Source: an uncultured Ruminococcus sp.
Lineage (GTDB): Bacteria; Bacillota; Clostridia; Oscillospirales; Ruminococcaceae
Reading direction: 5' to 3'
NCBI GenBank assembly: GCA_910579835.1
Contig: CAJTWQ010000030.1
Location: 2,912-23,876 of the forward strand
DNA: 20,965 bases
Shown: positions 14,727 through 20,965 of the stretch, piece by piece
Position numbering within the stretch: position 1 is the stretch's first letter
Layout: every line of letters begins with the position of its first letter
Program-made: the position numbers and the translations under genes
Notes under the pieces: model-generated
Databases searched by the model: none
What the model was told of the DNA's origin: nothing
What the model saw: the letters and a program-made list of their open reading frames with translations, nothing else

Positions 14727-15722
14727 ATGATTAAATTTAAAAAAATATGTTCTGCGCTGACTGCGCTTTCACTGACAGCTTTAATGGCTGTCGGATGCAG
14801 TGAAAAGAATGAAGGCTCATCTTCCGCACCATCTGAGGAGACTACGAAAGTTCCTGATGACACATCTGAGGAAGATGAGAATTACAATACAGGAGACGCA
14901 TCGCTTGATAAAATAAGAAATGAAGACGGTATTGGCGATAATGAGCTTCTTGTTATTAGCTTCGGTACAAGCTTTAATGACAGCCGCCGTCTGACAATTG
15001 GCGCAATAGAAAATGATGTTGAAGCCGCAATTCCGGATTATTCAGTAAGACGCGGATTTACCGCTAATATCGTTATCGATCATATCAATAGACGCGACGG
15101 AATTCTGATTGACGATATTGAAGCGGCTTTAAAAAGAGCTGTTGATAATGAGGTAAAAACTCTTGTAATTCAGCCTACACATCTTATGAACGGTATTGAA
15201 TATGAAGAAATCGTAGAAAAGGTTGCAGGATATTCCGATGCTTTTGAGCAAGTTGTGTTCGGAGATCCTCTTCTTACAAGCGATGAGGACTTTTCGAGAG
15301 TAGAAAAAGCAATAGTAGACTGGACATCTGAATTTGACGACGGTGAAACCGCAATCTGCTTTATGGGACATGGTACGGAGCATGATGCTAATCAGGTATA
15401 CCAAAAAATGCAGGATAGGCTTACCGCTGACGGATATGAGAATTATTTTATCGGAACGGTTGAAGCGGAACCTTCTCTTGAAGATATTCTTGCAAAGTTA
15501 AAAGACGGAAACTACAAAAAAGTTGTTCTTGAACCTCTGATGGTTGTTGCTGGTGATCATGCAAATAATGATATGGCAGGCGATGAGGAGGATTCATGGA
15601 AAACGGTTTTGGAGAATGAAGGATATGAGGTTAAGTGTCTTCTTCGAGGTCTTGGAGAAAACGAGGAAATAAGGAAGATCTATGTTGACCATGCACGGGC
15701 TGCAATAGATTCGCTTAAATAA
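14727..15722 (+). CDS. Lipoprotein sirohydrochlorin cobaltochelatase-like protein (CbiK type)
   Basis: CbiK inserts Co2+ into sirohydrochlorin in anaerobic B12 synthesis and is normally cytosolic. Here the 331-residue protein begins with a lipoprotein signal (hydrophobic 10-22, lipobox AVGC with Cys24) and an acidic Ser-rich linker to about residue 68, so it is predicted to sit on the outer face of the membrane. The chelatase domain starts ELLVISFGTSFNDSR. IQPTHLMNGIEYE gives His152 and FMGHGTEHDANQVY gives His215; the 63-residue spacing agrees with His145 and His207 of Salmonella CbiK. The third ligand position near 180 reads Asp in FGDPLLTS rather than Glu, by spacing only. VVAGDHANNDMAGDEEDSW is the conserved C-terminal motif. 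It is the first gene behind the B12 riboswitch, with GGAGG eight bases before ATG 14727. It could insert, remove or simply bind metal-tetrapyrroles. Confidence 0.88.
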   Translation: MIKFKKICSALTALSLTALMAVGCSEKNEGSSSAPSEETTKVPDDTSEEDENYNTGDASLDKIRNEDGIGDNELLVISFGTSFNDSRRLTIGAIENDVEAAIPDYSVRRGFTANIVIDHINRRDGILIDDIEAALKRAVDNEVKTLVIQPTHLMNGIEYEEIVEKVAGYSDAFEQVVFGDPLLTSDEDFSRVEKAIVDWTSEFDDGETAICFMGHGTEHDANQVYQKMQDRLTADGYENYFIGTVEAEPSLEDILAKLKDGNYKKVVLEPLMVVAGDHANNDMAGDEEDSWKTVLENEGYEVKCLLRGLGENEEIRKIYVDHARAAIDSLK

Positions 15723-15729
15723 TAAATTC

Positions 15730-15754
15730 GGCGGCATGGTGAAGCCCTACCGCC
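15730..15754 (+). other. Hairpin between the cbiK-like gene and the next lipoprotein gene
   Basis: GGCGG (15730-15734) pairs with CCGCC (15750-15754), with an inner GG/CC possible, eight bases after the upstream stop. Only TCTT follows, so it is at best a weak terminator; it could adjust relative expression or mRNA ends within the operon. Confidence 0.45.
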
Positions 15755-15776
15755 TCTTCTGAAAGGATGATATTAC

Positions 15777-16667
15777 ATGAAAAAATTAACTGCCGCTATT
15801 ATCTTATCCGCATTGCTTTTGTTTTCATTATCAGGATGCGGTTCTGGAAATTCTGAAAACAGCAGCGGAACGGATAGTTCTAACGCTGCAACAAACGCTG
15901 TTGCAGGTGGCGAAGACAAAGCTCCTGAAGTTGAAATAAATACTGAAAATCTTGATCCGATTTACGGAACAGATCTGAAAGACGGCACTTATGAAATCAG
16001 CGTTGATTCAAGCTCTTCAATGTTTAAAATTTCAAAGTGTGAATTGACTGTTTCAAACGGAAAAATGACAGCTGTTATGACTATGAATGGAAAGGGATAT
16101 CTTTATCTTTTTATGGGTAAAGGTGAAAATGCATCTGAAAGTGAGTATATTTCTTTTGAGGAAAACGAAAATGGGGAGCATGCTTTTACTGTTCCGGTAG
16201 AAGCTCTCGATATGGCGGTTGAATGTTCTGCATTTAGTAAAAAGAAGGAACAGTGGTATGACCGAATACTTGTATTCCGTGCTGATTCTCTGCCCATAGA
16301 CGCATATTTAGAAAGCAGCATCGCTACATCTGAAAGTCTCGGACTGATAGACGGAGAATATACGGTTGACGCAGTTTTAAGCGGAGGTTCAGGTAAAGCT
16401 TATGTAGAATCTCCGGCAAAGTTGACTGTTGAAAACGGAAAGGTATTTGCTGAAATTGTCTGGAGCAGTTCTAACTACGACTACATGATTGTTGACGATG
16501 AAAAATATGAACTTTTAAGCTCTGAGGGCAATTCATCATTCAGGATACCTGTTCTGTATTTTGATAAAAATATGCCTGTTTCAGCAAATACAACTGCTAT
16601 GAGTACGCCGCATGAAATTGAATATACCCTTTATTTTGATTCTGCGTCAATAAAATCTAAAAGCTGA
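15777..16667 (+). CDS. Lipoprotein with two NEAT-like repeat domains, putative tetrapyrrole-binding surface protein
   Basis: The 296-residue protein has a clear lipoprotein signal (lipobox LSGC, Cys21) and a Ser/Asn/Gly-rich linker. Two repeats follow, about 67-170 and 190-289. Shared pattern: DG-x-Y near the start, LTV-x-NGK about 20 residues on, a turn rich in Tyr, F-x-(V/I)PV, then a terminal strand. Repeat 2 carries YDYMIVDDEKY (234-244) and PHEIEYTLYFD (278-288). The length, all-beta pattern and final Tyr-containing strand resemble NEAT haem-binding domains of Gram-positive surface proteins; this is a resemblance I see, not a proven match. Repeat 1 has diverged (YLYLFMGKGENAS, no PHEIEYTL), so one copy may have lost binding. 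It lies between the chelatase-like lipoprotein and the ABC genes and overlaps the next start by one base (TGATG). ATG 15777 follows AAAGGA. Confidence 0.7.
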   Translation: MKKLTAAIILSALLLFSLSGCGSGNSENSSGTDSSNAATNAVAGGEDKAPEVEINTENLDPIYGTDLKDGTYEISVDSSSSMFKISKCELTVSNGKMTAVMTMNGKGYLYLFMGKGENASESEYISFEENENGEHAFTVPVEALDMAVECSAFSKKKEQWYDRILVFRADSLPIDAYLESSIATSESLGLIDGEYTVDAVLSGGSGKAYVESPAKLTVENGKVFAEIVWSSSNYDYMIVDDEKYELLSSEGNSSFRIPVLYFDKNMPVSANTTAMSTPHEIEYTLYFDSASIKSKS

Positions 16668-17800
16668 TGAAGAGATTTATATTAGCTGTTTCGGTAATTA
16701 TGTTCATAATAACATTTTCTTCGTGTACTTCTTCTAAAAAAACTCCTGATAATTTTCTTGATATGAAGAAAACGGGAAGTATGGAGATCAAGTATGCAGA
16801 AATGTTTTCTGTTGATTATTACGAAAATGATATTTCGCTGATTACGATAGGAGATGATGAACAATATCTTCTGATCCCGGAAAACAGTGAAATTCCGCCA
16901 AATGTACCTGATTCTGCAAAGATAATAAGGCAGCCTGCAAATAATATTTATCTTGCGGCATCATCTGCTATGGACTTGTTCAGCGGAATTGACGCTCTTG
17001 ATAGTATAAGGTTCACGTCGACTATGGAAAAGGACTGGGTTTTGCCTGAAATCAAATCTGCTGTTAACAGAGGTGATATTCTCTACGCAGGAAAGTACTC
17101 CGCCCCCGACTATGAGCTTATCATAGATGAAAACTGCAGTCTTGCCATAGAATCCACTATGATATATCATAGTCCTAAAATCCGTGAACAGCTTGAAAAA
17201 ATGGGGATTCCCGTTATGGTAGAACGTTCAAGTTATGAATCTCATCCTCTTGGCCGTATGGAATGGATCAAGCTTTATGGATTATTGACAGGAAAAAGAG
17301 AAGCTGCACAGAATTTTTTTGATAAAAAAATACATGCTCTTGAGGCTGTTCTTAATGATGAAAAAACTAATAAATCAGCTGCGTTTTTTCATATAACTTC
17401 AAATGGTTATGCCAATATCCACAAGCCGGGTGATTATGTTTCTACAATGATAGAACTGGCAGGAGCGCAGAATGTCTTTACGGCAAACAGTCTTAATGTA
17501 GACGACAATTCCCTTTCTACAATGAACATACAGTTTGAAAGTTTTTATGCGTTGGCAAAGGATGCTGATTTTCTTATATACAACAGTGCAATTGACGGCG
17601 GTATATCGTCGGTTGACGAATTGATCAAAAAGAATAGTCTATTCGCTGATTTCAAGGCTGTGAAAAATAACAATGTATGGTGTACGGATAAAAATATGTT
17701 TCAGCAGATAACGGGGTCAGCAGACATGATAGCCGATATGCATCTCATTTTTACAGAAAATTACGATAAAGAACCGACTTACATTTATCATCTAGGCTGA
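16667..17800 (+). CDS. ABC transporter substrate-binding lipoprotein (BtuF/FepB-like)
   Basis: A 377-residue surface lipoprotein: hydrophobic 4-18, then FSSC with Cys20 as a slightly atypical lipobox. The body fits the class III binding-protein fold used for B12, siderophores and haem. Visible marks are YLAASSAMDLFSGIDALDSI (first strand/helix), PDYELIIDENCSLAIES (two-lobe hinge side), IREQLEKMGIPVMVERSSYESHPLGRMEWIKLYGLLTG and AGAQNVF with the C-terminal lobe. The gene begins in the stop of the preceding one and is followed by permease and ATPase genes, so it forms the binding component of the same importer. The ligand cannot be read from sequence; riboswitch control points to a corrinoid, cobalt-tetrapyrrole or similar. 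Confidence 0.88.
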   Translation: MKRFILAVSVIMFIITFSSCTSSKKTPDNFLDMKKTGSMEIKYAEMFSVDYYENDISLITIGDDEQYLLIPENSEIPPNVPDSAKIIRQPANNIYLAASSAMDLFSGIDALDSIRFTSTMEKDWVLPEIKSAVNRGDILYAGKYSAPDYELIIDENCSLAIESTMIYHSPKIREQLEKMGIPVMVERSSYESHPLGRMEWIKLYGLLTGKREAAQNFFDKKIHALEAVLNDEKTNKSAAFFHITSNGYANIHKPGDYVSTMIELAGAQNVFTANSLNVDDNSLSTMNIQFESFYALAKDADFLIYNSAIDGGISSVDELIKKNSLFADFKAVKNNNVWCTDKNMFQQITGSADMIADMHLIFTENYDKEPTYIYHLG

Positions 17801-17810
17801 GGTATATTAT

Positions 17811-18821
17811 ATGAACAGAAAAAAGCGATTTACAGCCTGTTTTATACTGCTTTTGATTTTTCTTGCTCTTATCGCAGTTATAAGCTTATATTCGGGAAGT
17901 GTTGCTTTTTCCGTACAGGAAGTAACAAAAGTAATACTTGGAAAAAATCATGATACCGCAGTCCGAAATATTATTATGGAAATACGTCTGCCAAGAATGC
18001 TTGCAGCTCTGATTCTTGGCGGCGGACTGTCTGTTTCCGGTTATCTTCTCCAAACTTTTTTTGCAAATCCGATTGCTGGCCCTTTTGTACTCGGCATTTC
18101 TTCAGGCGCTAAACTTGCCGTTGCATTTACAATGATATTTTCTTTGAAAATCGGAAGTATTCTCAATTCCGCAGAGCTTATTTTATCTGCATTTGTCGGT
18201 TCTATACTTTCTATGGGTATCGTACTCGCGGTATCGGGAAAAGTCAAAAAAAACTCCGCACTTATTGTCAGCGGAGTAATGATAGGATATATTTGTTCAG
18301 CGATAACTGATTTTGCCGTAACCTTTGCAGACGATTCCAATATCGTAAATCTTCATAACTGGTCAATGGGGAGTTTTTCGGGTATTGACATGGCAGACAT
18401 AAAAATAATGGCAGGCGTTGTTTTTCTCTCTGTTTTAATAGCATTTTTTATATCAAAGCAAATTTCAGCTTATCAGCTCGGTGAAGCTTATGCAAAAAAT
18501 TTAGGCGTTAATATTAAAGCGTTCAGAGCTTTACTTGTACTGCTGTCAAGTTTGCTTTCCGCCTGTGTTACTGCGTTTGCAGGACCTGTTTCATTTGTTG
18601 GAATTGCCGTTCCTCATATTGTAAAAAAACTTTTTGGAACGTCTAAGCCGAAAGTTATTATACCTGCATCTTTTCTGGCCGGAGCGGTCTTTTGCCTTGT
18701 TTGCGACATTATCGCAAGAACAATATTTGCACCTTCAGAGCTTAGTATCAGCTCGGTAACGGCGATTTTTGGCGCTCCCGTTGTAATATGGATAATGCTT
18801 AGCCGTAAAAAATCGGAATAA
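17811..18821 (+). CDS. FecCD/BtuC-family ABC transporter permease
   Basis: The 336-residue integral membrane protein has about ten hydrophobic helices, the normal number for BtuC/FecCD subunits. Family motifs are RLPRMLAALILGGGLSVSGY (59-78), FFANPIAGPFVLGISSGA, the ATPase-coupling segment GEAYAKNLGVN (224-234) and AGPVSFVGIAVPHIVK (257-272). BtuC-like subunits usually act as homodimers, consistent with only one permease gene here. The start ATG 17811 lies 10 bases after the upstream stop, with a GAGGT ribosome site overlapping that stop. It should form the channel for the substrate delivered by the preceding binding protein. Confidence 0.95.
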   Translation: MNRKKRFTACFILLLIFLALIAVISLYSGSVAFSVQEVTKVILGKNHDTAVRNIIMEIRLPRMLAALILGGGLSVSGYLLQTFFANPIAGPFVLGISSGAKLAVAFTMIFSLKIGSILNSAELILSAFVGSILSMGIVLAVSGKVKKNSALIVSGVMIGYICSAITDFAVTFADDSNIVNLHNWSMGSFSGIDMADIKIMAGVVFLSVLIAFFISKQISAYQLGEAYAKNLGVNIKAFRALLVLLSSLLSACVTAFAGPVSFVGIAVPHIVKKLFGTSKPKVIIPASFLAGAVFCLVCDIIARTIFAPSELSISSVTAIFGAPVVIWIMLSRKKSE

Positions 18822-18831
18822 GGAGGCAGGA

Positions 18832-19593
18832 ATGAATAAAGAAATTCTTCGCACAGAAAGACTTTCAGTAGGGTATAATAAAAAAGTTCTTATTGGTGAT
18901 ATAAACATTTCAGTAAATCGCGGACAAATCGTAACGCTGATCGGACCGAACGGCGCCGGAAAATCAACTATTCTAAAAACTCTTTCGACTCAGATTCTTC
19001 CTGTTTTGGGAAATATATATATTGACAAAAAAAATATTAAAAATATAAAACCTTGTGAACTTGCAAAGATAATAGCGGTCGTTACGACTGCAAAAATAGA
19101 AACTGAACTTATGACATGCTATGATGTAATAAGTCTTGGACGGTATCCGTATACAGGGCAATTGGGAATTTTGTCTGAAAATGACAAAAACAAAATTAAA
19201 GAATCAATGAAACTTACATTTACGGAGGAACTGGCAAATACAGACTTTTCCTGTATCAGCGACGGTCAAAAACAAAGGGTTCTCCTGGCAAAGGCAATTT
19301 GCCAGGAACCAGAGATATTGATACTGGACGAACCGTCGTCGTTTCTTGATATACGTCATAAACTTGAATTAATAAAGATTTTAAAAAAGCTTGTCGTCGA
19401 AAAAAATACAGCAGTCATTATGTCCATGCACGAGCTTAATCTTGCTGAAAAAATATCTGATTTTACCGTGTGTGTTAAAGAAGGAAGAATCGATAAATGC
19501 GGAAAGTCGCCGGAAGTATTCTCAAATGAGTATATATGTGATTTGTACGATATAGATTTAAAAGATTTAATATTCAATCCCTTTTCTTGCTGA
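18832..19593 (+). CDS. ABC transporter ATP-binding protein (BtuD/FepC-like)
   Basis: A 253-residue nucleotide-binding subunit for the permease immediately upstream (10-base gap, AGGAGG at 18821-18826). Walker A is GPNGAGKST (38-46), Walker B ILILDE (162-167) and the switch His is in MSMHEL (His200). Two motifs are unusual: the signature reads ISDGQKQR (142-149) instead of LSGGQ, and the Q-loop region is VVTTAKIETELMT, without the usual glutamine. Similar variants exist, I believe, in an iron/B12-type ATPase subgroup of gut Bacillota, so the protein is probably active. Its 3' end overlaps the oppositely directed cobO gene by 27 bases, and no terminator is visible between them. Confidence 0.95.
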   Translation: MNKEILRTERLSVGYNKKVLIGDINISVNRGQIVTLIGPNGAGKSTILKTLSTQILPVLGNIYIDKKNIKNIKPCELAKIIAVVTTAKIETELMTCYDVISLGRYPYTGQLGILSENDKNKIKESMKLTFTEELANTDFSCISDGQKQRVLLAKAICQEPEILILDEPSSFLDIRHKLELIKILKKLVVEKNTAVIMSMHELNLAEKISDFTVCVKEGRIDKCGKSPEVFSNEYICDLYDIDLKDLIFNPFSC

Positions 19594-20088
19594 AATTCCG
19601 TTTTTATATGGATGTTTTACTGCGTTTATTTCACTCACATAATCAGCTGCAGTAATAAATTTTTCTGACGGATCACGTCCTGTAAGTATAAGTTCACAGT
19701 TTTTTTCTTTGTTAAGTACAAGATGTTCTGCAAGCTCACGATCAACAAGACCGTAATTGTATGCGGCAAAAAATTCGTCTATGATTATCATATCGAATTG
19801 CTGTCCGTTAATTTGCGAATGCGCTGTTTTTAAGAGATTATTATGACACATAGTAATCTTTTTTTTGTCGTCATTTGTCATTAAAGATATGAACCCGAAA
19901 TTCTTTGACAGACGTGAAACAGCAATATTCGGTATAAATTTTAAGCTTTCAATCTCTGAGGTCGGATTCCCTTTCATAAACTGAAAGATATGAACCCTCA
20001 TTCCTGCACCGGCTGCTCTTAATGCAAGACCAAGTGCGGCTGTTGTTTTACCTTTTCCGTTTCCGCAATATATATGTATGAGTTTCAT
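19567..20088 (-). CDS. cobO: Cob(I)yrinic acid a,c-diamide adenosyltransferase
   Basis: CobO (BtuR/CobA type) attaches the 5'-deoxyadenosyl group of ATP to the cobalt of corrinoids, in synthesis or after uptake. The 173-residue protein starts IHIYCGNGKGKTTAALGLA, with the family P-loop GNGKGKT at about 9-15, followed by RAAGAGMRVHIFQFMKG, MIIIDEFFAAYNYGL and LTGRDPSEKFITAADYVSE; it ends HPYKNGISARKGIEY, the usual family C-terminus. The start is ATG at 20086-20088 (complement), with GGAGG six bases upstream; a TTG six codons earlier would include the ribosome site. It faces the B12-regulated transporter operon and would convert the imported corrinoid to its coenzyme form. It has its own predicted promoter, so need not be under the riboswitch. 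Confidence 0.95.
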   Translation of the reverse strand: MKLIHIYCGNGKGKTTAALGLALRAAGAGMRVHIFQFMKGNPTSEIESLKFIPNIAVSRLSKNFGFISLMTNDDKKKITMCHNNLLKTAHSQINGQQFDMIIIDEFFAAYNYGLVDRELAEHLVLNKEKNCELILTGRDPSEKFITAADYVSEINAVKHPYKNGISARKGIEY

Positions 20089-20107
20089 TATCCGCCTCCA
20101 AATCAAA

Positions 20108-20135
20108 AATTTATGAACTTTAAAAAACCTGACAA
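20108..20135 (-). promoter_or_regulatory. Predicted cobO promoter
   Basis: On the minus strand TTGTCA (20135-20130) and TAAATT (20113-20108) are separated by 16 bp. The -35 coincides with the 3' arm of the upstream terminator. The leader would be only about 15 bases. Confidence 0.4.
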
Positions 20136-20165
20136 TTCACATTAGTTAAAGATGTGTTTGTCAGG
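20122..20165 (-). terminator. Intrinsic terminator downstream of pfkA
   Basis: On the minus strand CCTGACAA (20165-20158) pairs with TTGTCAGG (20135-20128), an inner CACAT/ATGTG stem extends it, and six T follow (20127-20122). It lies about 110 bases after the pfkA stop. On the plus strand CTTTTATTT follows the same stem, so it may also work weakly for rightward transcription. Confidence 0.85.
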
Positions 20166-20273
20166 CTTTTATTTGGCTTGTGAGCCTTTCTGTATTTTGT
20201 TGATTGCAGTGAAATCGACAGACTGAGACGTCTGACCTATGCAAAACAGAAATTTTTTTATTACAAAAGATTC

Positions 20274-20965
20274 TTAGAATGCAATCTCCTCGGCAATACG
20301 GTGAAGCTCGGAATCATACACCTTTTTCATTGAAAGGGCTTCCTGAATGTCGTAATCAACAATTTTACTGTCCTTAATACCGACAACACGGTTTCCGATT
20401 CCTTGTTCAAGAAGTTCCACAGCGTAATATCCCATTCTTGTAGCTTCTACTCTGTCTCTCAGTGTTGGCGAACCGCCTCTTTGAACATGTCCAAGAATAG
20501 TTGCTCTTGTTTCAATCTGAGTCTTTTCCTGAAGCACCTTTGCGATCTCCTCTGTATGTCCTACGCCCTCAGAAACAACAACAACGAAATACTGCTTGCC
20601 CTTTGATCTCTTTTCCAGCATCGTTTTTGCAATAACGTCAAGATCGTAAGGAGCTTCTACTGTAATAATATCTGTAGCGCCGCAGGCAATACCTGTATTA
20701 ACGGCAATATGACCTGCATTTCTTCCCATTACCTCAACAACAGAACATCTATCATGCGACTGTGAAGTATCACGGAGCTTATCCATGAGTTCCATAGCTG
20801 TATTCATAGCCGTATCAAAACCAATAGTATAATCAGTGCAGGCAATATCGTTATCAATAGTTCCGGGAAGTCCGATACATAAAACGCCCTTGGACGATAA
20901 ATCAGCAGCTCCCCTGAACGAACCGTCTCCGCCGATAACGACAAGTCCCTCAATACCAAGCTCCT
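20274..20965 (-). CDS. pfkA: 6-phosphofructokinase, C-terminal 229 residues (5' end outside window)
   Basis: PfkA phosphorylates fructose 6-phosphate with ATP in glycolysis. The frame enters from the right edge and stops at TAA (complement of 20274-20276). Visible residues begin ELGIEGLVVIGGDGS, with the nucleotide-site GGDGS, then GLPGTIDNDIACTDYTIGFD with the catalytic Asp of the TIDND motif, TAMNTAM, VVEVMGRNAGH (substrate-binding Met-Gly-Arg) and ETRATILGHVQRGGSPT with the sugar-phosphate-binding Arg and His. GGDGS, as opposed to the PPi-specific GGDDS form, favours ATP as donor. About 90 N-terminal residues are missing compared with the usual 320. The protein lies upstream of cobO on the same strand but is separated from it by a terminator. 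Confidence 0.97.
   Translation of the reverse strand, partial: ELGIEGLVVIGGDGSFRGAADLSSKGVLCIGLPGTIDNDIACTDYTIGFDTAMNTAMELMDKLRDTSQSHDRCSVVEVMGRNAGHIAVNTGIACGATDIITVEAPYDLDVIAKTMLEKRSKGKQYFVVVVSEGVGHTEEIAKVLQEKTQIETRATILGHVQRGGSPTLRDRVEATRMGYYAVELLEQGIGNRVVGIKDSKIVDYDIQEALSMKKVYDSELHRIAEEIAF

Noticed and set aside
1..20965. CRISPR arrays, tRNA or rRNA genes, phage genes
   Set aside because: I looked for regularly spaced repeats, tRNA-like T-arm/anticodon patterns and integrase or transposase motifs, and saw none.

Overview
The window looks like chromosomal DNA from a spore-forming, glycogen-storing Clostridia (Bacillota) organism, possibly a Ruminococcus-like Oscillospiraceae gut anaerobe. 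The main reasons are a SpoIIE sporulation phosphatase, a glgB-glgC-glgD-glgA set (the GlgC/GlgD pair is typical of Bacillota), strong AGGAGG ribosome sites, anaerobic ferredoxin and cobalt-chelatase genes, and moderate-to-low G+C. The genus is a guess from family knowledge only. Both outer genes are cut by the window edges.

Region 1 (1-4222, + strand) is a tightly packed run of five genes joined by ATGA or short overlaps: the end of an HI0933/BaiN-type flavoprotein, a COG2509-type FAD-dependent oxidoreductase, a probable beta-propeller protein of unknown role, a small unknown protein, and rsmA (16S rRNA dimethyltransferase). A perfect 25-bp inverted repeat sits at the very left end, inside the first gene.

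Region 2 (4223-6890) holds spoIIE behind an extended -10 promoter with a Spo0A-box-like site at the unusual 21-bp spacing known from Spo0A-driven promoters. A 308-bp intergenic stretch follows, with two long hairpins, one of them with leftward terminator polarity.

Region 3 (6891-12998) is the glycogen operon: branching enzyme, ADP-glucose pyrophosphorylase catalytic and GlgD subunits, and glycogen synthase, closed by a clear terminator.

Region 4 (12999-14320) is AT-rich: a flavodoxin/2[4Fe-4S] ferredoxin fusion (EFR1 type), then about 500 bp without a convincing gene.

Region 5 (14321-20106) is the most interesting part. A promoter and cobalamin riboswitch, followed by a likely terminator, lead into a five-gene run: a lipoprotein CbiK-like cobaltochelatase, a lipoprotein with two copies of a NEAT-like domain, a lipoprotein ABC substrate-binding protein, a FecCD/BtuC permease and its ATPase. 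A convergent cobO (corrinoid adenosyltransferase) meets the ATPase gene tail to tail with a 27-bp overlap. Together they suggest a B12-repressed surface system that captures, perhaps remetallates, imports and then adenosylates corrinoids or another tetrapyrrole.

Region 6 (20107-20965, - strand) contains a terminator and the 3' part of pfkA (6-phosphofructokinase).
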